A DNA stretch of 64,000 bases. It comes from Rhodococcus sp. OK302. Its GTDB lineage: Bacteria; Actinomycetota; Actinomycetes; Mycobacteriales; Mycobacteriaceae. Of this stretch, positions 53,021 to 61,767 are shown in pieces; within the stretch, counting starts at the first letter, position 1; each line of letters begins with the position of its first letter. Under the pieces are notes generated by a model that searched no databases, was not told where the DNA came from, and saw nothing but the letters and a program-made list of their open reading frames with translations. The stretch spans positions 372,001-436,000 of the forward strand of contig NZ_NPJZ01000002.1 in assembly GCF_002245895.1 (NCBI RefSeq), in the 5' to 3' direction. The translations under genes and the position numbers were made by a program.

Positions 53021-54001
53021 ATGACGAGGTGGCGGCGGTCGATACTCGCGACCGGTATATCCGCGGCGTGCGGGTCAGCACTACTCCTCAGCTGGGGGAC
53101 GACAGGACACGAACCCGAACGTCTGAGAACGTCGTCACCGCCGACGACGACGAACACTGTCTCCCCAGCTTCGGAGCCCCCGGCACAACCCAACGACGAA
53201 CTGGCCGATTCGGCCGGACCGTTTGTCACCTACAACACATATCCTGGTGCGGCCCAGGCACAGTGGGGAAAGTACTCGATCGCTCTCGAACGAAACGGCT
53301 CGTACTACTTGCTGTCCGCCGGGCACGTCGCCGGAAAAGTCGGAGCCGGTCTCCAACTCGGATCCTCAGCGCCTAGCCGGGCCGTCGTCAGCCACAGCAC
53401 CCGGACCTGGGACCCGGAGTTCTCCGGGCCTGCCGGTGGATCCGGACCGGATATGTCAATGATTGACACCGGGACCGCCCTGATCGCGCCGTTCCTGCAA
53501 CTGTCGACTGCGCCGGCGGACGCAGTCGCGCTCGAACGCGTGCAGGTTCCCTCCATCGACGGTACCGAGCAAATTTCATTACCGCGTGTGGCGGAAATAT
53601 CCTCGGTGGCAGGCGATCTCGGCATGGGTACGGTGGTGTGCCAAACCGGTGCGGACTGGTACGCCTCCGAGTACACGGCAGCTGCCGGCAATGTCCGGTG
53701 CGGCCGGCTGATCGAACCGTGTCCGACGTCGAGTGCGACTTGCAGGTTCGTCGATCTCGATACGGGGGTGCCCGCAGTCGCTGTCAACGATTCTGGGAAC
53801 CCGGTCTGGGTGCCACGTATGGACGGCACGATCGAGATATTGGGCATCGTCTACGCGGCCGGGTGCGCAGGAGTGGAACCCGGCTGCCGGACCGGACTCC
53901 TCACGCGTGTCGACGCTTACCTGGCGCACAATTGGACCTCAGCCGAGGTGCTGCCAGGCAAGCCCCTTGGTCCCGGAGGCCGCATCGTGGTCGTGGGCTA
54001 G
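53021..54001 (+). CDS. Secreted trypsin-like serine protease
   Basis: A 326-aa exported protein with an N-terminal signal/anchor (RRSILATGISAACGSALLLSWG, about 5-26) and a Thr/Pro-rich linker. The catalytic domain shows His in YLLSAGHVAG, Asp in GPDMSMIDTG and Ser in AVNDSGNPVWVP. In the canonical GDSGGP box the two flanking glycines are Asn (NDSGNP), an unusual variant. Cysteine pairs (CGRLIEPC, CPTSSATC, CAGVEPGC) suggest disulfides. It ends the surface locus, just before a terminator, and could process the locus's surface proteins. Confidence 0.8.
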   Translation: MTRWRRSILATGISAACGSALLLSWGTTGHEPERLRTSSPPTTTNTVSPASEPPAQPNDELADSAGPFVTYNTYPGAAQAQWGKYSIALERNGSYYLLSAGHVAGKVGAGLQLGSSAPSRAVVSHSTRTWDPEFSGPAGGSGPDMSMIDTGTALIAPFLQLSTAPADAVALERVQVPSIDGTEQISLPRVAEISSVAGDLGMGTVVCQTGADWYASEYTAAAGNVRCGRLIEPCPTSSATCRFVDLDTGVPAVAVNDSGNPVWVPRMDGTIEILGIVYAAGCAGVEPGCRTGLLTRVDAYLAHNWTSAEVLPGKPLGPGGRIVVVG

Positions 54002-54239
54002 CGAAACTGCGCGAAAGCTGTTCCAGCAGGAGGGCTTCAGTACTCGTGAACGCGAGTACTGAACCCACGCGGGTAGCGATGAACGCATCAGAGGGCGGTG
54101 CTGGCGAGAACGCACTGTCGGCGAGGCTGCCAGCCAAACTGGTCGTGTCCGGAACCGTGTGTCGGCTGGTGCCATGGCCCGGATGCATCGAGGGGAATGA
54201 ACTGCTCCCCAAAATTTGAGATGAGCGTGAAGAAGAACA

Positions 54240-54283
54240 GGCTGGCTTCTCCAGCAAAGTGAGTGCGCGAGAAGCCAGCCTTC
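54240..54283. terminator. Bidirectional terminator at end of surface locus
   Basis: Perfect 12-bp arms (54240-54251 with 54269-54280) with a 17-base loop and TT after. It lies between the protease gene and the convergent EspR-like gene. The rest of the 54002-54331 gap has no supported gene. Confidence 0.75.
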
Positions 54284-54331
54284 GTCTACTTGTTTCGTCT
54301 TGCCGGAGTGGACTATTCGTTAGACGCGACG

Positions 54332-54784
54332 CTATCGTTCATTCAGATGTCGACTGAAACCCTTGAAAGTTAGGGTTGCGTCCGGCGGTACGCGTGGCAA
54401 TCGCTCAGACAATCGTAGTTGCTCGGATATCTTCACTAGCAGGTCCAGGGATGCGGGCGACAAGTCGACGGCCAAACTTCCGAGTTCGCGCAGATGATCA
54501 GCTTCGAGTTGATGAAGTACCTGGCGGTCAGCTTCCGGTGAGTACATGTTGCCTGCATCGTTTGTCGCGGCGAAGAAATACTCGGGTGGGACGTCGAAAT
54601 ACTTGGCAAGTGATGCTACGACCTTGCCGGAAGGGAAAGTTCTCTTCCCGCAACGTAATTGCGAGATATACGGCGTCGAGATTGGGTGCCCGTTCGCAGC
54701 CAGTGCTTTCGCCACCACAGCATTCGTGGGTCGCCCTCGCGCGTAGAAGAGCGTATTGAGTTGGCGCTGGAATCTGTTTTTCAC
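54332..54784 (-). CDS. EspR-like helix-turn-helix regulator
   Basis: A 150-aa protein with an XRE-type HTH: FQRQLNTLFYARGRPTNAVVAKALAANGHPISTPYISQLRCGKRTFPSGKVVASLAKYFDVPPEYFF. This matches the layout of mycobacterial EspR, a nucleoid-associated regulator of ESX-1 and cell-wall genes. Like EspR, a helical C-terminal dimerisation part follows. I start at GTG 54784 (VKNRFQRQLN), aligned to EspR; ATG 54853 would add 23 residues. Its position beside the surface locus suggests it may control it. Confidence 0.82.
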   Translation of the reverse strand: MKNRFQRQLNTLFYARGRPTNAVVAKALAANGHPISTPYISQLRCGKRTFPSGKVVASLAKYFDVPPEYFFAATNDAGNMYSPEADRQVLHQLEADHLRELGSLAVDLSPASLDLLVKISEQLRLSERLPRVPPDATLTFKGFSRHLNER

Positions 54785-55405
54785 GATGTTCTCTTTCTGG
54801 CGTATTTGCGCATTGTCGATCTCAGATAGTCGGACCGCAGAGATTCCTTTCACGAACCGCTAACCCCGGACGCCGGTCGTGGCTGCTGACAATCGAATTC
54901 GGCAGTATCTTGACGGCGAACGGGCCGATTCGTCGCATCGGATTGCTCTTCAGTCTACGTGAGCATGCTCGGCGGATTCTATATGCTGGCAACGGATCTG
55001 AATGCCAGCGCGAGGATAATGGTGGCCTCATCTCCAATATATTCAACGATTCCAAGTTTCGGTCGGCAGGGAACCAATTCACTCTGAAATTCACCCTCCA
55101 ATCAAGAGTCTTCGCGCTTTAGAGAACCATGTGCATTTGTGCGACAAGCGGGTACTCGATCAATTGGGTGTCATGCCCGGTGGTGGCGTCGGTGGCGTAG
55201 GCAGAGAAATGGCAATGCGCTGAATGAATGTTCAGTATTTCCGTAATCCGAGTTGCCGCGGACGCCGGATCGTCATCGGAAGAGCTCACAGCCTCATATG
55301 TCAACGGTCACTCGGTTCAGTTTGCACTTGAACCTGCCCCGCGTCAGGGATCCAGAATGGTTTCTACCGACGTAATCCGATTCGAGTAGGGGAGGGGCAG
55401 CGGTG
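54785..55405. other. Gap with only a weak short frame
   Basis: About 620 bases. A 61-aa frame on the - strand (55119-55304, MTYEAVSSSDDDPASAATRITEI...) has plausible codon use but no motif or ribosome site. Nothing else was recognised. Confidence 0.4.
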
Positions 55406-55530
55406 ATGACCAACGGCGAGCTGGCAAATCTGGCCAGCATCACTGTAAGAGTCGTGCGCTACTACCACGCGACCGGACTCCTCTAGGAACCCTTCCGTCA
55501 ATGCAACGGATATCGCATGTACCCGGGAGA
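55406..55530 (+). pseudogene. MerR-type regulator N-terminal fragment
   Basis: Reads MTNGELANLASITVRVVRYYHATGLL, then a TAG stop, then EPFRQCNGYRMYPGD in the same frame. This is the start of a MerR-family helix-turn-helix (GELAxxxGxTVRxVRYYHxxGLLPEPxRxxNGYRxY) with a nonsense codon. GGGAGGGG lies upstream of the start. The rest of the gene is missing. Confidence 0.7.
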
Positions 55531-55541
55531 TTGTCCTTCCA

Positions 55542-55679
55542 CTGATCGAGTCGGATGCAATCGACACGACAATTGATTCGATTTTTCCCCTCGACAAGGT
55601 TGCGGAGGCGCATCGACATTTCGACAGCGGTGTACACATTGGCAAGGTGCTGCTCGATTGCCGAACGGCGAACGGGTAG
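55542..55679 (+). pseudogene. Zinc-type quinone/alcohol oxidoreductase C-terminal fragment
   Basis: Reads LIESDAIDTTIDSIFPLDKVAEAHRHFDSGVHIGKVLLDC, the conserved end of MDR oxidoreductases (FPLDEVAEAHRxxxSxxHxGKxVL). The remaining ~300 residues are absent; a deletion has probably fused it to the MerR fragment. The 55680-55978 stretch after it holds no supported gene. Confidence 0.7.
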
Positions 55680-55978
55680 TGGCCTACGAACCGACACGCG
55701 TCCAGTGGCGCATTGAGGTGGCCGACCGTTGGCACCTGTGGCACGCCCTTGTCGAAGCGGCGGAGAAAACCGTTGCAGCCCATCATTATTGACTACGAGG
55801 CGGGGCCGGAGCCACGACGATTTCGAGAGGTCATCGATACAGCACGACATTTGTGAAATCCAGAAGCTGAATGTGTGCGGTGGAGGTGATTTCGTTGTCG
55901 ACCCAGCGCCGACGGAGCCGCGAATACCCGCGTTGATGATTGGTTCTGATTTCCCGGTTCGGGTGCTGGCGAATGCCC

Positions 55979-56446
55979 CTACAAGGTTGTGACGTGCTGC
56001 TCGAGCAGGTCGAGAGAATCGCCGTGGTCGTCACCGACCTTGGCCAGCAACCCGGTGACCAGGAGCATCCAGGACAACAGCTGCGCACCTGGTTTGCCTT
56101 CGAACGCCGGGCGGAAGCGAATTGTCTCGGTCACGATGTGGCCTCCATCCGCCGGCTCCATACTGAGCACTACGTTTTGGCGGATTCCCCGCTGTTTGCC
56201 GGAGAACTCGAACACTGCATTCGGTACGTGACGGGTGATGGTCCATCGGACGACGTCGAAATCGCATTCCTCACCGTGCCTGCTGTCCCAGCCGTGCCCC
56301 GCGGTCATCGAGAAATCGGGCCAGAGCACGGTCTCCGTCTTGTGTTCCTCGTACAGTCCTGACTCCACTGGGTGGGTGAAGGCGTGCCAGATGAGGTCCG
56401 GGTTGCCCTCGAGCCGCCGCGAGTTGGTGAAGGATGCGTAGCCCAT
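55979..56446 (-). CDS. SRPBCC-family (START-like) protein
   Basis: A 155-aa protein: YASFTNSRRLEGNPDLIWHAFTHPVESGLYEEHKTETVLWPDFSMTAGHGWDSRHG...VETIRFRPAFEGKPGAQLLSWML. The alternating beta pattern and C-terminal helix fit the polyketide-cyclase/START-like hydrophobic-ligand fold. ATG 56446 has GGAGGC 5 bases upstream. The function is unknown. Confidence 0.75.
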   Translation of the reverse strand: MGYASFTNSRRLEGNPDLIWHAFTHPVESGLYEEHKTETVLWPDFSMTAGHGWDSRHGEECDFDVVRWTITRHVPNAVFEFSGKQRGIRQNVVLSMEPADGGHIVTETIRFRPAFEGKPGAQLLSWMLLVTGLLAKVGDDHGDSLDLLEQHVTTL

Positions 56447-56991
56447 GACTGCCTCCGGTGATGTGGCCACTCCCTCACGTGGATGAGTTGAGAGCGGGTC
56501 GAAGCTGGTTTGTCGGAAAATAGTAGCTTCCGGCCGACGGGGTGTGGTGTGTCGGTGCTCGATGCCTGCCGTGCTGTTGGCCTCAGCTTTCTGGGGTCGG
56601 CGATTGCATCGGTGGGGCAGATGCAATCGGCTGCACCTACCCTGCTGTCGTCGTAGGAGGGGCGCGTCGTCTGAACTGAGTTCGTGGCACCTCGACATCA
56701 GGGCGAATCTGCCCAGTCGTGGAACGGAGTTGGCGAGATCTTTTTGGTGGTGTAAGAATTCATGAAAACCATTGGTGTAGAGAAGGTTTCGTCGAATAGT
56801 AGTGTCTTCGCCGGTGAGTGTGTTGTCGAGTTGGCGTTGGACAAATTTCAATGCCGTCACTCGACGTCGTGAGCATTTTGTACTCCGAGTCACCAGTTTG
56901 CCGGCCGGGGACCGCTTCGAAGAATTTGGCGGCAGTTGTGCGCTGGCTAAGATCGCATGATCAGGAATCTCGTAGACAAGTTGGGTGTGTG
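56447..56991. other. Gap with no supported gene
   Basis: About 545 bases between divergent SRPBCC and VOC genes. Open frames exist but lack motifs. Confidence 0.45.
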
Positions 56992-57348
56992 ATGGTGCGG
57001 TTGGCAATGGTTACCTTCGACGCAGCGGACGCTCGATCGCTCGCGACGTGGTGGTCGGAGCGATTCGGCGGATCGAGGGTTGTTGGTGACGCCGAGTTCA
57101 TGACGGTGACCGCCCCCGGCCTGCCACTTACTCTCGGTTTTCAGCGGATCAATTTCACCCACAGTGAGAAGAACAAGATTCATCTCGATTTAGATCTCGA
57201 GCCGCAGGACCCGTCCCGAGACGAAGTCGTCGAGTCTTTTCTGACTGCAGGGGCGACGCATGTCCAGCGACACTCGGTGGCTGGCTCGACTTGGGATGTG
57301 TTGGCCGATCCAGCAGGGAACCTGTTCTGCGTGGGGGATCCGCATTAG
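56992..57348 (+). CDS. VOC-superfamily (glyoxalase-like) protein
   Basis: A 118-aa protein with the paired beta-alpha-beta-beta-beta layout of VOC proteins: AMVTFDAADARSLATWWSERFGGSRVVGDAEF...NKIHLDLDLEPQDPSRDEVVESFLTAGATHVQ...WDVLADPAGNLFCVGDP. The KIHLDL and DPxGNxFC motifs match the actinobacterial glyoxalase-like family. ATG 56992; no strong ribosome site. Substrate unknown. Confidence 0.85.
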   Translation: MVRLAMVTFDAADARSLATWWSERFGGSRVVGDAEFMTVTAPGLPLTLGFQRINFTHSEKNKIHLDLDLEPQDPSRDEVVESFLTAGATHVQRHSVAGSTWDVLADPAGNLFCVGDPH

Positions 57349-57722
57349 GCGCCGGTGAACCGAGTGCCGATTGGTTGGAATGGACGAGCAGCAGTCTGCT
57401 CGAACCGCGAAACCGAAATGCTGGCTAGGCGCACAGAACCTTCGGGATGCCTCGCCCAGGACCGGTCGAGTGCACGCTGGCGCCGTTGCTGATCCAGAGC
57501 AGCGGCACCGACGGGTACCGCAGCCGGCGTGTACCGACCGAGTCCACTGTGGCGATGCTCGGTTGCGTAGCGTGTAAAAACCTGCAGTCCACTCCCGTGC
57601 ATGCTCGATACTCTCGAAATGCGATGGGCGAGGTGCAGAAGAAGCCACTGATGTCCTGAATCGTAGAAGTGGCAAGATGCCCGGCACGGTTCACCGGAGC
57701 GGCACAGTGCAAGAATGGGCAT
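57349..57722. other. Gap with no supported gene
   Basis: About 370 bases between the VOC and M20 genes. No gene or strong structure was recognised beyond a short dyad near 57382-57399. Confidence 0.45.
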
Positions 57723-58805
57723 ATGGATTCCCTCGGACTTCTCTCGGAACTCGTAGCCCTCAACACGGTTTCCGGGGAAGCAGCTCCTCAACGAAGGGCG
57801 ATGGATTCGATTGTCTCCTTGGTGAAGTCGCGATCGCCTGAAGTGAATGTCCAGTCGGACCTGAGCGGCAACCACCCGTGGGCCTTGATCACGAATGAAG
57901 CGGACCCTTCGGCCACCAGGCTCCTCTTTGCATGCCATGTCGATACGGTGCCGATAGGCAACGTCTCCGACTGGGAGTTCGATCCCTATGCCGCACGGGT
58001 GGAAAGCGAATTGTTCCTCGGACGAGGAACATCGGACATGAAAGCCGGCCTGGTCGCGGCGACAGCTGCGGTAATCGGGGCGCTCGAGCGTGGTGTTCCG
58101 GTGGCATTTCTGCTGACGAGTGACGAGGAGATCGGCTCGCTCGGCGCTGCGCGGTCGGCTGCGGCCGTAGCTGATCTCGAGATCGGCGCTGTGATCGTTC
58201 CGGAGGCGACAGGTAATCGGATCAATCTGGGGCACCGGGGTGCTCTGTGGCTTGAAGTTTCGGTCAAAGGTAAAGCAGCGCATGGTAGTACGCCGCAACG
58301 CGGGACGAATGCAGTGCTCAAGCTGCTCGATGTCGTCGACCGTGCCCGCCGTGAGCTCCCGCTCTCGTCGGATGCGTTTCTCGGCGCCGAAACCTGGAAC
58401 CTCGGATTGGTCAGTGGTGGGTCGGCGCCCAATATCGTGCCCGACAGTGCCCGCGCGGTGATCGACCATCGAACGGTGGGAGATGGTTCGAGCCTGCTCG
58501 AATGGTGGCGGGCGCAGCCGGAGGTGGATTCTGTCGAAACGTCGATTCACCTGGCAGGTGTACGTACCGATTCGTCTGTCCCCTGGTTGAGTTCGTTGCC
58601 GACTGCTGTTGCCGCGGAACCGGTTTCCTACTTCACCGATGCTTCCGTACTGGCTGCTGCGGCACCTGGTGCGCCCGTGGTGATCTGGGGTCCAGGAACT
58701 CCGTCGTTGATGCACGCGGCAAACGAAAGCGTCACGGTATCCGAGTTGGACGATGCAATTGCTGCTTACGGAGCTGTGGCTGCGGCCTGGCCGACCGTGG
58801 ACTGA
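57723..58805 (+). CDS. M20-family deacylase/peptidase (ArgE/DapE-like)
   Basis: A 360-aa zinc amidohydrolase. Metal ligands and catalytic residues appear in LLFACHVDTVP (His, Asp), GRGTSDMKAGLVAATAAV, FLLTSDEEIGSLGA (Glu-Glu) and VPEATGNRINLGHRGALWLEVSVKGKAAHGSTPQRGTNAV (dimerisation domain), with a late His in SLMHAANESV. It removes an acyl or amino-acyl group from an N-linked substrate. Its 3' end overlaps the convergent LacI gene by 40 bases. It may feed the sugar-like cluster that follows. Confidence 0.9.
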   Translation: MDSLGLLSELVALNTVSGEAAPQRRAMDSIVSLVKSRSPEVNVQSDLSGNHPWALITNEADPSATRLLFACHVDTVPIGNVSDWEFDPYAARVESELFLGRGTSDMKAGLVAATAAVIGALERGVPVAFLLTSDEEIGSLGAARSAAAVADLEIGAVIVPEATGNRINLGHRGALWLEVSVKGKAAHGSTPQRGTNAVLKLLDVVDRARRELPLSSDAFLGAETWNLGLVSGGSAPNIVPDSARAVIDHRTVGDGSSLLEWWRAQPEVDSVETSIHLAGVRTDSSVPWLSSLPTAVAAEPVSYFTDASVLAAAAPGAPVVIWGPGTPSLMHAANESVTVSELDDAIAAYGAVAAAWPTVD

Positions 58806-59791
58806 CGGATGACAAGTTCGGGGGCGAGGGCGATGTGGGCCGTGGATTCCGAGGAGCTGCTCATCGCCTGATCCAGAAGGCGCACAGCTTCTTCCGCGAT
58901 CCGCTCCTGAGGTTGGCCCACGGTGGTCAGCGGCGGATTGCACAGTTCTGAGAAGGGAATGTTGTCGAACCCGGTGACAAGAACGTCGCCGGGTACGTTG
59001 ATGCCCAACGTGTGGCAGGTCTGCAGCACTCCCAGTGCGATCAGGTCGTCTGCGCAGACCAGTGCGTCGGGGCGCGCCTTGCCGGTCAGGATCGTGTGAG
59101 AGGCAATACGGCCCCATTCGATGGAATAGTCTCCGAGTTGGGTCCACTCGTTGCGAGTTTCGATGCCCATACGCTGCGCATGTCGGAAGAATCCCGCCCG
59201 ACGGAGTTCGGTTGAGGAGTTGGTCAGTTCGGAACTGATGAAGGCCGCAGACAGCGCTCCACACTCGGCGAGGTGTTCCATCACGAGGGATTGGGCGGCA
59301 TCGTCGTCGACGCCGACCCAGTCCGTCTGGGTGTTCCTGGCGAATCTGTCGAGTTGAACCACGGGAAGTGATGCTGCGCTTGACCTCACGGCCTGTGCGC
59401 TCAGTTCACCGTGGCACGGGCTGATGATGATTCCGTCCACTTGGCGGGAGACGAGCGACTTGAGTCGCTGCGCCTCCACTGCCGGATCGGACCGGGAGTC
59501 GCAGAGGAACAGTTGCAAACCGCGCTGTGCGAGGACGTGCTCGACATTGACCACCAACGATGTGAAGAACGGGTTGGCGATGCTTGGGACCACCATTCCG
59601 ACAGTGTCCGTTCGATTGCGTCGCAAAGAGCTGGCGATGATGTTTCCGGAGTAGCCGAGTGAGTCCGCGGCACGTTTGATGGTCGCTGCGAGTTCGTCGG
59701 AGACGGGCCGGGCCCCTGACAGTGCTCGCGACACGGTGGCCGTCGATACCCCGGCCAATTCCGCGACATCGCGAATGGTTGCCTTGCGCAT
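58766..59791 (-). CDS. LacI-family repressor
   Basis: A 341-aa regulator: HTH TIRDVAELAGVSTATVSRALSGARPVSDELAATIKRAADSLGYSGN, then the periplasmic-binding-like effector domain (VGMVVPSIANPFFTSLVVNVEHVLAQRG...DALVCADDLIALGVLQTCHTLGINVPGDVLVTGFDNIPFSELCNPPLTTV). I start at ATG 59791. It is divergent from the btpA-kinase-ABC operon and probably represses it through two identical-core sites (59871 and 59948). Confidence 0.93.
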   Translation of the reverse strand: MRKATIRDVAELAGVSTATVSRALSGARPVSDELAATIKRAADSLGYSGNIIASSLRRNRTDTVGMVVPSIANPFFTSLVVNVEHVLAQRGLQLFLCDSRSDPAVEAQRLKSLVSRQVDGIIISPCHGELSAQAVRSSAASLPVVQLDRFARNTQTDWVGVDDDAAQSLVMEHLAECGALSAAFISSELTNSSTELRRAGFFRHAQRMGIETRNEWTQLGDYSIEWGRIASHTILTGKARPDALVCADDLIALGVLQTCHTLGINVPGDVLVTGFDNIPFSELCNPPLTTVGQPQERIAEEAVRLLDQAMSSSSESTAHIALAPELVIRQSTVGQAAATAP

Positions 59792-59870
59792 GCGTCCCCC
59801 ATTCTCTCGTCGAGTCGGGTCCGAGATTATCGGACCGCACGGTCCAGTGTCTCCTATGTAACGCGATTGA

Positions 59871-59961
59871 GGCAATCGTTTACAAATTTGAATTGCAAAA
59901 CCCTTGACACAACCGGGTGTTGATCGCATAACCTGCTACTTCATCAAGGCAATCGATTACA
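59871..59961 (+). promoter_or_regulatory. Promoter flanked by two LacI-type operators
   Basis: Two copies of GGCAATCG(T/A)TTACA lie at 59871-59884 and 59948-59961, 77 bases apart, with the CG-centred core usual for LacI-family sites. Between them are TTGACA (59904-59909) and, 17 bases on, CATAAC (59927-59932), a good sigma-A-type promoter. Repression by looping or direct block is inferred. Confidence 0.7.
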
Positions 59962-60025
59962 TCGTGTGCAGATCTTGTGCATAGACATACAGCGCAACTC
60001 TTGCGCATGGAATGGGGTAGCTGAA

Positions 60026-60868
60026 GTGACCGCATCATCGCTCGGAGTCTTTCCGCCCAAGCCCTCGGCATTGGCAGAGATGTTCACTGGCACGCCTTCT
60101 CTCATCGGGGCCATCCATCTTCCTGCCCTACCGGGCAGCCCGCATTACACCGGACAGCCGGTTTCGGAGATCGCACGCTTCGCCGTCGAAGAGGCTCATG
60201 CGTACGTCGACAACGGTTTCGATGGAGTGATCGTCGAAAACCACTGGGATATACCGTTCCTCAAACCTGGTGAGCACGGGTACGAAACTGCCGCCACCAT
60301 GGGAGTTATCACGGCCGCCGTCGTCGCCGAGTTCGGAAAGTCGGTCGGCGTCAGCATCCTTTCCAATGCCGGGGAGTGCGGCGTCGCAGCAGCCTGGGCG
60401 GCCGGTGCAAGTTTTGTGCGTGTCAATCAGTGGGCGAACGCCTACATCGCCAATGAAGGTTTCATCGAAGGACAGGCAGCGAAGACTACTCGGTTCCGGC
60501 ATCGCATCGGCGCTGATCCGGTCCGGATCTTCGCTGACGTGCACGTCAAGCACGGTGCTCACGCCATCGTTGCTGACCGGACCGTCGCAGAACAGACCGA
60601 GGACGCGGAGTTCTTCGATGCGGACGTGTTGATCGCGACGGGTTCTCGGACTGGTGACGCTGCCTCGGTCGACGAGGTTTCCGTGATCCGTGACAATACG
60701 GTTCTGCCGGTCATCATCGGATCCGGCATCACGGCCGGCAACGTGGCTGCTCTGATGAAGGAATGTGACGGCGCCATCGTTGCTTCCTCGGTGAAGGACA
60801 ACGGGCGCTGGTGGGGACGGGTCGCGAGCGACAAGGTCCGCGAAGTGTCACGGGCGGCGGGAAAGTAA
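60026..60868 (+). CDS. BtpA/SgcQ-family protein
   Basis: A 280-aa TIM-barrel protein: LIGAIHLPALPGSPHYTGQP, NGFDGVIVENHWDIPF, VGVSILSNAGECGVAAAWAAGASFVRVNQW, FADVHVKHGAHAI and DVLIATGSRTGDAAS...VIIGSGITAGNVAALM. These match BtpA/SgcQ proteins often found in sugar/nucleoside gene clusters but with no firmly settled reaction. GTG 60026 chosen to match family start. It is followed 2 bases later by the kinase gene. Confidence 0.85.
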   Translation: MTASSLGVFPPKPSALAEMFTGTPSLIGAIHLPALPGSPHYTGQPVSEIARFAVEEAHAYVDNGFDGVIVENHWDIPFLKPGEHGYETAATMGVITAAVVAEFGKSVGVSILSNAGECGVAAAWAAGASFVRVNQWANAYIANEGFIEGQAAKTTRFRHRIGADPVRIFADVHVKHGAHAIVADRTVAEQTEDAEFFDADVLIATGSRTGDAASVDEVSVIRDNTVLPVIIGSGITAGNVAALMKECDGAIVASSVKDNGRWWGRVASDKVREVSRAAGK

Positions 60869-60870
60869 CC

Positions 60871-61767
60871 ATGATTGTCTTTTGTGGGTACGCCAACAAT
60901 GATGTGACGGTACATGTCCCACATGTGCCGGTGCTCGGAGAGCGCGTTCAGGCCACTGCCATCAGCCAGATCGACGGTGGGATGAACGCCAACGCAGCAG
61001 TATCCGCGGCCAGAATGGGCGCCGAGGTCATCTTCGCCGGCGCAGTCGGACCGGATGCACGATCGACCGAGTTTCTCGCAGCCCTCGAAGAAGACGGCGT
61101 AGACACGAGTTGGGCCCCGCGAGATGCATTTCTGTCGACAGCAGTGGTTCTGATCGCGCAGGGCGGCGATCGATCCATCATCAGTCAGGATGATCCCAAC
61201 GACGCCGACCGGATCGCGGCCGTCGCCGAGAAGTTGGCCGCCGCAGGCGGTGGACGATTGTTTCTCGACGGATACCGCGCGGCGTTTCTCCCAGCACTGG
61301 ATAAGCGCGTAAGCCTGGTTATCGATCTGGATGGTTGCGAGGACAAAAATGCGGCATTGCGGGCCTTTGCCCTGGCAGACCACGTGATCGTCGGACGTTC
61401 ACTCTGGGAAGGCGAGTTCGGTATCGACGTCGATCAGTGGACGACGCTTGCGGCTAAGCACAACACCCATTTGCTCGTCACCGACGGCTCGAAGGGGTGG
61501 ACACTCGCGACCCCCAACGGAGACATGACCATCGAACCGGCAGTGTCCGTCGACGTTGTCGACGCGGTCGGCGCGGGAGATTGCTTCGGCGGTACGTACA
61601 TCGCTTTTGTCGATGCCGGGCGCTCTCCTGTTGCCGCAGCACGACTCGCGGGTGCCTCCGCTGCGCTGGCCTGCGCCACCGCCGGTCCCCGCGGATGCCC
61701 TAGCCGAGATGAATTGGACAGCTTCACAGCAACATTGACAACTCTCACACTTCAGGAGACTCGATGA
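60871..61767 (+). CDS. PfkB-family carbohydrate/nucleoside kinase
   Basis: A 298-aa ribokinase-fold kinase. Substrate-site GGMNANAAVSAARMGAEVIFAGAVGPDARS near residue 34 and the catalytic/anion-hole motif DVVDAVGAGDCFGGTYIAFV near 230 (Asp of AGDCFGG) are intact. It presumably phosphorylates the sugar brought in by the linked importer. Its stop overlaps the next start (ATGA). Confidence 0.9.
   Translation: MIVFCGYANNDVTVHVPHVPVLGERVQATAISQIDGGMNANAAVSAARMGAEVIFAGAVGPDARSTEFLAALEEDGVDTSWAPRDAFLSTAVVLIAQGGDRSIISQDDPNDADRIAAVAEKLAAAGGGRLFLDGYRAAFLPALDKRVSLVIDLDGCEDKNAALRAFALADHVIVGRSLWEGEFGIDVDQWTTLAAKHNTHLLVTDGSKGWTLATPNGDMTIEPAVSVDVVDAVGAGDCFGGTYIAFVDAGRSPVAAARLAGASAALACATAGPRGCPSRDELDSFTATLTTLTLQETR

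Noticed and set aside
57345..59264. A 639-aa open frame on the - strand
   Set aside because: It is antisense to the clear M20 peptidase and overlaps the LacI gene in another frame; the product is Arg/His/Ser-rich with no motif.
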